64,000 nt of DNA from DATFFO01 sp963772815. Lineage in GTDB: Bacteria; Actinomycetota; Acidimicrobiia; Spongiisociales; ZC4RG35. The translations under genes were made by a program, and so were the position numbers. Location of the stretch: contig CAVYYV010000002.1 in the NCBI GenBank assembly GCA_963772815.1, forward strand, positions 425,788-489,787, written 5' to 3'. Of the stretch, positions 60,144-64,000 are shown in pieces (positions within the stretch are counted from its first letter, which is position 1; each line of letters starts with the position of its first letter). Under the pieces are notes generated by a model. That model saw only the letters and a list, made by a program, of their open reading frames with translations, searched no databases and was not told the origin of the DNA.

Positions 60144-61613
60144 ATGAGGTCATCTACCGACCGGCCAATCGAGACAGACTCCGCTATCGACCTCACCGCC
60201 GACGACCCCGCTTTTAGGTGGTCCGAGGCTGAGGCCCAGTTCCTGTTCGCACATCTGCTCGATGCGTTCGGCAGGTACATCGCTATCTGGGATGAGACCG
60301 GCCGAATCGTCGACTTCGGGATCATCACCGGCGGCACTACGGAACACGAGGTAGACGAGGATCACGTTGAGCCCCTCCTGGAGTACTACAAGCAGAGGTT
60401 CTTCGACGACTTCTGTCGCGTCGTGGAGACGGGGGAGCCGATGGCGATGCAGTCCCTGGAACACGAGGATGATGAGCGCGGCGCCAAACGACTCGTCCGC
60501 GCCTTTGAGGTTCGTGCCGTGAAATTCGGTGATGGCTTGGCAGCCGGGTGGCGGGATGTGACCAGACACGTGCTTATGGAGGCGGAACTGGAACGGCGAA
60601 CCCGCGAGCTGACCCTCATGGGTGAGATGGTCGACTACCTCCAGGCCGTTGAGTCGCCAGGCGAAGTCTTCGACGTCGCCGCGAGTTTTGGTTCCCGACT
60701 GTTTGGAGACTTCTCTGGCGGGCTCTTCTTGCAGAATGACTCCGGAAACGTGGTAGAGGCGATGACCTCCTGGGGCAACGGCATGGCGAGTGATGAGGTT
60801 TTCGCACCCGAGCAATGCTGGGCGTTGCGCCGTGGCCGACGGCATGGAAGTCTCTCGGGCAGCGAGGCCCCGGCCTGCCCGCACGCGGCGGACGGTGTGG
60901 AAGCGATCCTGTGCGTCCCGCTCATCGTTCAAGGGAAAGCGACCGGCCTCCTTGTTCTCAGCCCCTCCGAGACCGCGAACCTTTCCACTACGCCGCCCTC
61001 GAACGCGGCGACCGAGGCCCTCGCCATATCTATGTGCGAGCATCTCGGGCTAGCCCTCACGAACATTCGGCTGCGCGGGTCGCTTCGCGATCAGTCCATC
61101 AGGGATCCGCTTACTGGCCTGTTCAACCGTCGATACCTGGAGGAGACGCTCGAGCGCGAGATCAGCCGCTCTGCCCGCAGCGGCACGCCTATCGGTCTCC
61201 TGATGCTGGACATCGACAGCTTCAAAGGCTTCAACGACAGCTTCGGCCATTCGGGGGGCGACGCTCTGATATGCGAGCTTGGTAACTTGCTCCAAAGCCT
61301 TACCCGTACCGAAGACGCAGCGTGCCGTTACGGTGGAGACGAGTTCGTCGTCTTGCTCCCCGAGAGCCCGCTCGACGTAACTCTCCTCCGTGCGGAGGAG
61401 ATCCGCCAGGGCGCGTACAAGTTCAACATCAAGCACGAGGGTTCCGTCTTGAGTCCGGTTACTCTCACGGTCGGGATTGCCGAATATCCGAATCACGGCG
61501 CCGATATGACCGGGTTGATTCGCGCTGCGGATGAGGCGATGCACGCAGCCAAGCAAGCAGGAGGCGATAGGGTGCAGGTCGCCCAGATGCCCAGCGAGCA
61601 AGGCCCCCGTTAG
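60144..61613 (+). CDS. PAS-GAF-GGDEF diguanylate cyclase
   Basis: About 489 residues. A PAS-like N-terminal domain (LDAFGRYIAIWDETGRIVDF), a coiled-coil linker (MEAELERRTRELTLMGEMVD), a GAF domain (ILCVPLIVQGKATGLLVLSP) and GGDEF. The active site is CRYGGDEFVVLLP with exact GGDEF; DPLTGLFNRRYLEETL begins the domain. RTED five residues before the motif region fits an inhibitory RxxD I-site. Makes cyclic di-GMP in response to a small ligand. TTG 60105 is an alternative start that adds a hydrophobic stretch. Confidence 0.93.
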   Translation: MRSSTDRPIETDSAIDLTADDPAFRWSEAEAQFLFAHLLDAFGRYIAIWDETGRIVDFGIITGGTTEHEVDEDHVEPLLEYYKQRFFDDFCRVVETGEPMAMQSLEHEDDERGAKRLVRAFEVRAVKFGDGLAAGWRDVTRHVLMEAELERRTRELTLMGEMVDYLQAVESPGEVFDVAASFGSRLFGDFSGGLFLQNDSGNVVEAMTSWGNGMASDEVFAPEQCWALRRGRRHGSLSGSEAPACPHAADGVEAILCVPLIVQGKATGLLVLSPSETANLSTTPPSNAATEALAISMCEHLGLALTNIRLRGSLRDQSIRDPLTGLFNRRYLEETLEREISRSARSGTPIGLLMLDIDSFKGFNDSFGHSGGDALICELGNLLQSLTRTEDAACRYGGDEFVVLLPESPLDVTLLRAEEIRQGAYKFNIKHEGSVLSPVTLTVGIAEYPNHGADMTGLIRAADEAMHAAKQAGGDRVQVAQMPSEQGPR

Positions 61614-61968
61614 CCTCAACCCGAAGCATGGCACTCGCGGTCGCGGTCGCGATCACCGCGTTGGTGAAGCCAAAGAACTCCTGCAAAACAGGGGCTCTCG
61701 TTCGTAGCGGGGGCGCGATTTGGACCCCGTTAGCTTCGTGCCCATCAGCCAACTCTTGGGCAGACCCAACCGTCACGGCTACTCACGGCGCGTCAGCATC
61801 AAGGGTCACAGTTTGTGGTGCCACTGGTTGGATGGACGCGGTGCGGAGGAGTGGGATCGCAGCGCGATCGGCTCTCGCCATCCTCGCGACGAGCTTTGAC
61901 GGCGACAAACGCTTGGGCTCACGGGCCACGAGTTGAGGTTTAACTTTGGGGGCCTGGTGATGAATCCT
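61614..61968. other. Intergenic region, no supportable gene
   Basis: An open frame from 61628 (about 100 codons) has no domain pattern, no ribosome site and unusual composition. I do not call it. Confidence 0.35.
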
Positions 61969-62158
61969 TTATGCCGCCGAGACGATGACGTGCCCGATGC
62001 CTCTTTGTGCACCCGTGAACTCGGCGACGATCGAGCCAACCACACAGAGCGTCGCTGCGCCCCGAACTCCGGCGAACAGGTACGGGATCGATGTCGGCAG
62101 CCGCAGCTGCCGGAAGACCGCCGCTTTGGATGCGGTAAATGATCTGCATCAGCTCCAT
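61969..62158 (-). pseudogene. C-terminal remnant of a NitT/TauT-type ABC permease
   Basis: ELMQIIYR, then after a frame change ASKAAVFRQLRLPTSIPYLF, AGVRGAATLCVVGSIVAEFT and GAQRGIGHVIVSAA to TAA. This is the EAA loop and last helices of SsuC/TauC/ThiX-type permeases. The rest of the gene and its partners are absent. Confidence 0.65.
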
Positions 62159-62400
62159 TCGCACATGTCGTCACAGTGGAGACGTACCCGTCGCGCGGCA
62201 AGCAACCAAGCGAGAATTGCGAGCGCTCCGGGCCAAGAGCCGTCCCGCCTTCGCGTACCCCACCTCAAGGTCTGTGCCCGGGCCGCCGATACAACGGATA
62301 GTTACGCTCACGAGAGCGAACGCCTGGTTTTGACACGGGACCAACGGGGCTCCGGCCGCCGAGGCTGACGCGACCTCTCCCGAAAACGAAGAGGTCCATC
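62159..62400. other. Leader region of the WxL-like gene
   Basis: No gene. From about 62300 the sequence is GC-rich and could fold (GGGGCTCCGGCC with downstream GGCTGACGCG). It ends in a purine-rich GAAGAGG before ATG 62401. A riboswitch is possible but unproven. Confidence 0.35.
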
Positions 62401-62943
62401 ATGCGTAGACCCCGATTCATCTCGCTGAGCCGTGCAATCGCGGCCTCGGTTGCTTGCCTCCTTGCCCTCAGCATCGCTGCGCCGGCGTCCGCGGCGCCGA
62501 CGCCAGTGACGATCACCATCACGGGTGGTTCGCTGGAGATCACCGTCCCCGCCGGCCCCGTCGTCCTTGGCACCATTGTCAACACGGTGGATGGTGGGAC
62601 AGTCAGCGGGCAGCTGGGCGTGGTGCAGGTGAGCGACGCCCGCAACGCAGCGGCCGGCTCCGGCTGGGTTGCCAGCGCTATCTCCACCGCCTTCACGCCG
62701 CCGGCTGGCCCAGCGATCGCTGCCAGTGCCGTCGCCTACGCCGCCGGCACCATCACCAAGGTTGGTACGGCCACCTACACCGCGAACGATCCAACCGACC
62801 TCACCGGCGTCAGCCCGGTCGTGACGGCAACGGGGATCACGGGTGACAACTCGGCCACCTGGAACCCGACCATCACCGTCACCGTGCCCGGTGGCATGGC
62901 CTCCGGTGTGTACTCCGCGACAATCACACATTCGGTCGCATAG
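62401..62943 (+). CDS. Secreted WxL-domain-like surface protein
   Basis: 180 residues. Signal peptide with cleavage after APASAA. The mature part is Thr/Ala/Val-rich beta sequence: VTITITGGSLEITVPAGPVV, LGVVQVSDARNAAAGSGWVA, and a terminal WNPTITVTVPGGMASGVYSA. This resembles the actinobacterial WxL-like cell-surface family, a small non-covalently attached wall protein. The next gene encodes a DUF916-type partner. Confidence 0.75.
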   Translation: MRRPRFISLSRAIAASVACLLALSIAAPASAAPTPVTITITGGSLEITVPAGPVVLGTIVNTVDGGTVSGQLGVVQVSDARNAAAGSGWVASAISTAFTPPAGPAIAASAVAYAAGTITKVGTATYTANDPTDLTGVSPVVTATGITGDNSATWNPTITVTVPGGMASGVYSATITHSVA

Positions 62944-62950
62944 CGCACTC

Positions 62951-63979
62951 ATGGGGGCATCGCTGCTGCTTGGTCGATCCGGTCGGCAGGTTCTCGCCGC
63001 GCTCATCCTGATCGTCTTGGTGTACGCTCCGGCGCAGGCATCGGCGGCGTCTAGCTCGCCGGCCGAGGATCTCGGCGGTATCGGAGTCCGGCTTCTCGAC
63101 AAACCTGCGGATGCGGGCGAGGACCCCAGAGCACTGTTGTACATCGTGGATCACCTCGCGCCAGGATCGGTGATCAGTCGAAGGATCGAGGTCACCAACA
63201 CCACCTCCGAATCCGCGGTCGTATCGATATATGCCGCCGCCGCCGGGATCGAAGGTGGCCACTTCGTGGTGGCGGACGGACACACACCGAACGACCTGAC
63301 GACCTGGTCCACGGTGCTTCCCGCCATGAAGGATCTTCCCGCCGGCGGCGCTGCCACGGTCACCGTCACGATCAGCGTGCCACCGGACGCCGCCGCAGGG
63401 GAACGCTACGGGGTGGTGTGGGCCGAGGTCCGATCTGGCGCCGCGTCGGGGATCGTTCAGGTCAGCCGTGTCGGCATCCGCCTCTACGTTTCGGTGGGAC
63501 CAGGCGCGCCTCCAGCCATGGATTTCACGATCGATTCCCTGACGGCCCAACGATCTCCCGACGGCTTGCCTACGGTGCTCGCCACTGTGCACAACACCGG
63601 CGGACGGGCTCTCGATCTGGCCGGCTCACTCGAGATGCTGAACGGTCCCGGGGGGCTTTCCGCAGGCCCGTTTCCGGTCACCCCCGGCTTCACCCTCGCC
63701 ATCGGTGCCAGCGGGCAAGTGACGATCGCGCTCGATGAGCGCGTGCCCGACGGCCCGTGGGACGCCACGTTGACGCTGCACAGTGGACTCCTCGAACGAA
63801 GCGCGACGGCATCCATCATCTTCCCAGGATCCGGCTCGGCGCTACCGGTTCCCGTGACTGTCGCCGAAGGAGGATGGCCGCTCGCCGCCATCGCCCTCGT
63901 AGTCGCCCTGCTGTGCGGCCTGGTCCTGCTGGTCCGTCGAACAAAGGTACCGGCGGACGACGCACCTACGACAAGCTGA
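62951..63979 (+). CDS. DUF916/WxL-interacting-protein-like membrane-anchored protein
   Basis: 342 residues. Signal peptide (ALILIVLVYAPAQASA), an extracellular Ig-like N-terminal part with GIGVRLLDKPADAGEDPRAL and VISRRIEVTNTTSESAVVSI, and a second beta domain. A C-terminal transmembrane helix (LAAIALVVALLCGLVLLVRR) with a short basic tail follows. The architecture matches DUF916 WxL-interacting proteins. It starts 7 bp after the WxL-like gene, so they form an operon. The window ends 21 bp later. Confidence 0.82.
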   Translation: MGASLLLGRSGRQVLAALILIVLVYAPAQASAASSSPAEDLGGIGVRLLDKPADAGEDPRALLYIVDHLAPGSVISRRIEVTNTTSESAVVSIYAAAAGIEGGHFVVADGHTPNDLTTWSTVLPAMKDLPAGGAATVTVTISVPPDAAAGERYGVVWAEVRSGAASGIVQVSRVGIRLYVSVGPGAPPAMDFTIDSLTAQRSPDGLPTVLATVHNTGGRALDLAGSLEMLNGPGGLSAGPFPVTPGFTLAIGASGQVTIALDERVPDGPWDATLTLHSGLLERSATASIIFPGSGSALPVPVTVAEGGWPLAAIALVVALLCGLVLLVRRTKVPADDAPTTS

Positions 63980-64000
63980 TCGGGGACGAAGTGCCGTTTG

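Noticed and set aside
61628..61936. 102-codon frame after the GGDEF gene
   Set aside because: No ribosome site, no domain, and composition unlike neighbouring genes.

Overview
The window is GC-rich and gene-dense, with frequent GTG/TTG starts and ATGA/GTGA stop-start overlaps. The gene families present (BTAD/SARP regulators, class III cyclase-AAA proteins, a deazaflavin-type nitroreductase, PAC2, DUF4242, PadR-DUF1048-ABC cassettes) point to an actinobacterium. An uncultured Acidimicrobiia-like lineage is my best guess, but this is inference. No rRNA gene, complete tRNA gene or CRISPR array was seen.

Layout. 0-8 kb: phenylacetate-CoA ligase family protein, a broken Flp-like pilin, a quinone-reductase-like MDR enzyme, a 1014-residue cyclase-ATPase regulator, abutting fragments of two genes, and a frameshifted cyclase. 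8-10.3 kb: DHA2 drug exporter and its TetR. 10.3-17.5 kb: a SARP-type neighbourhood (membrane sensor-like protein, methyltransferase, ABM protein, decayed SARP-cyclase-ATPase) and a PAS histidine kinase. 17.5-20.5 kb: lower protocatechuate-4,5-cleavage/gallate pathway genes galB, ligK/galC and galD, with a wrecked ligI. 20.5-24 kb: RRM protein with small companion genes and structured RNA, and a multiply broken asnB. 24-28 kb: chagasin-like lipoprotein, LysE-like exporter, DUF4386 and MDR genes with a divergent TetR. 28-34 kb: DUF4242/BTAD divergon, PAC2, GNAT, and an HTH-Clp_N regulator. 34-39.8 kb: modABC, PadR, SRPBCC, and an MDR/nitroreductase operon. 40-48 kb: hydrolases, GNAT, AraC, and a UvrA-like ATPase flanked by a 511-bp inverted repeat that carries two copies of a VOC gene. 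48-54.3 kb: MarR operon, ACR3 arsenite module, PadR-DUF1048-ABC exporter. 54.3-62.2 kb: a zone of gene remnants (IS3 transposase, tRNA 3' end, integrase, cysteine synthase, ABC permease) among intact HlyIII, SRPBCC/DUF4242, Fe-S-type regulator/DoxX and GGDEF genes. 62.4-64 kb: a secreted WxL-like protein with a DUF916 membrane partner.

Two regulatory themes recur. Several promoters carry two copies of a short palindrome; two unlinked MDR operons share the same one. Three BTAD-related promoters carry short direct repeats at one-helical-turn spacing, in two cases 8-9 bp before a -10-like box, which is the known architecture of SARP sites.

Many otherwise conserved genes contain single-base frameshifts (flp-like, cyclase, asnB, lysE-like, modB, PadR, GNAT, MarR, acr3, both ABC genes). 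Several sit at homopolymers, so base-calling error competes with true decay for those. The SARP gene and ligI show additional internal deletions that look like real decay.
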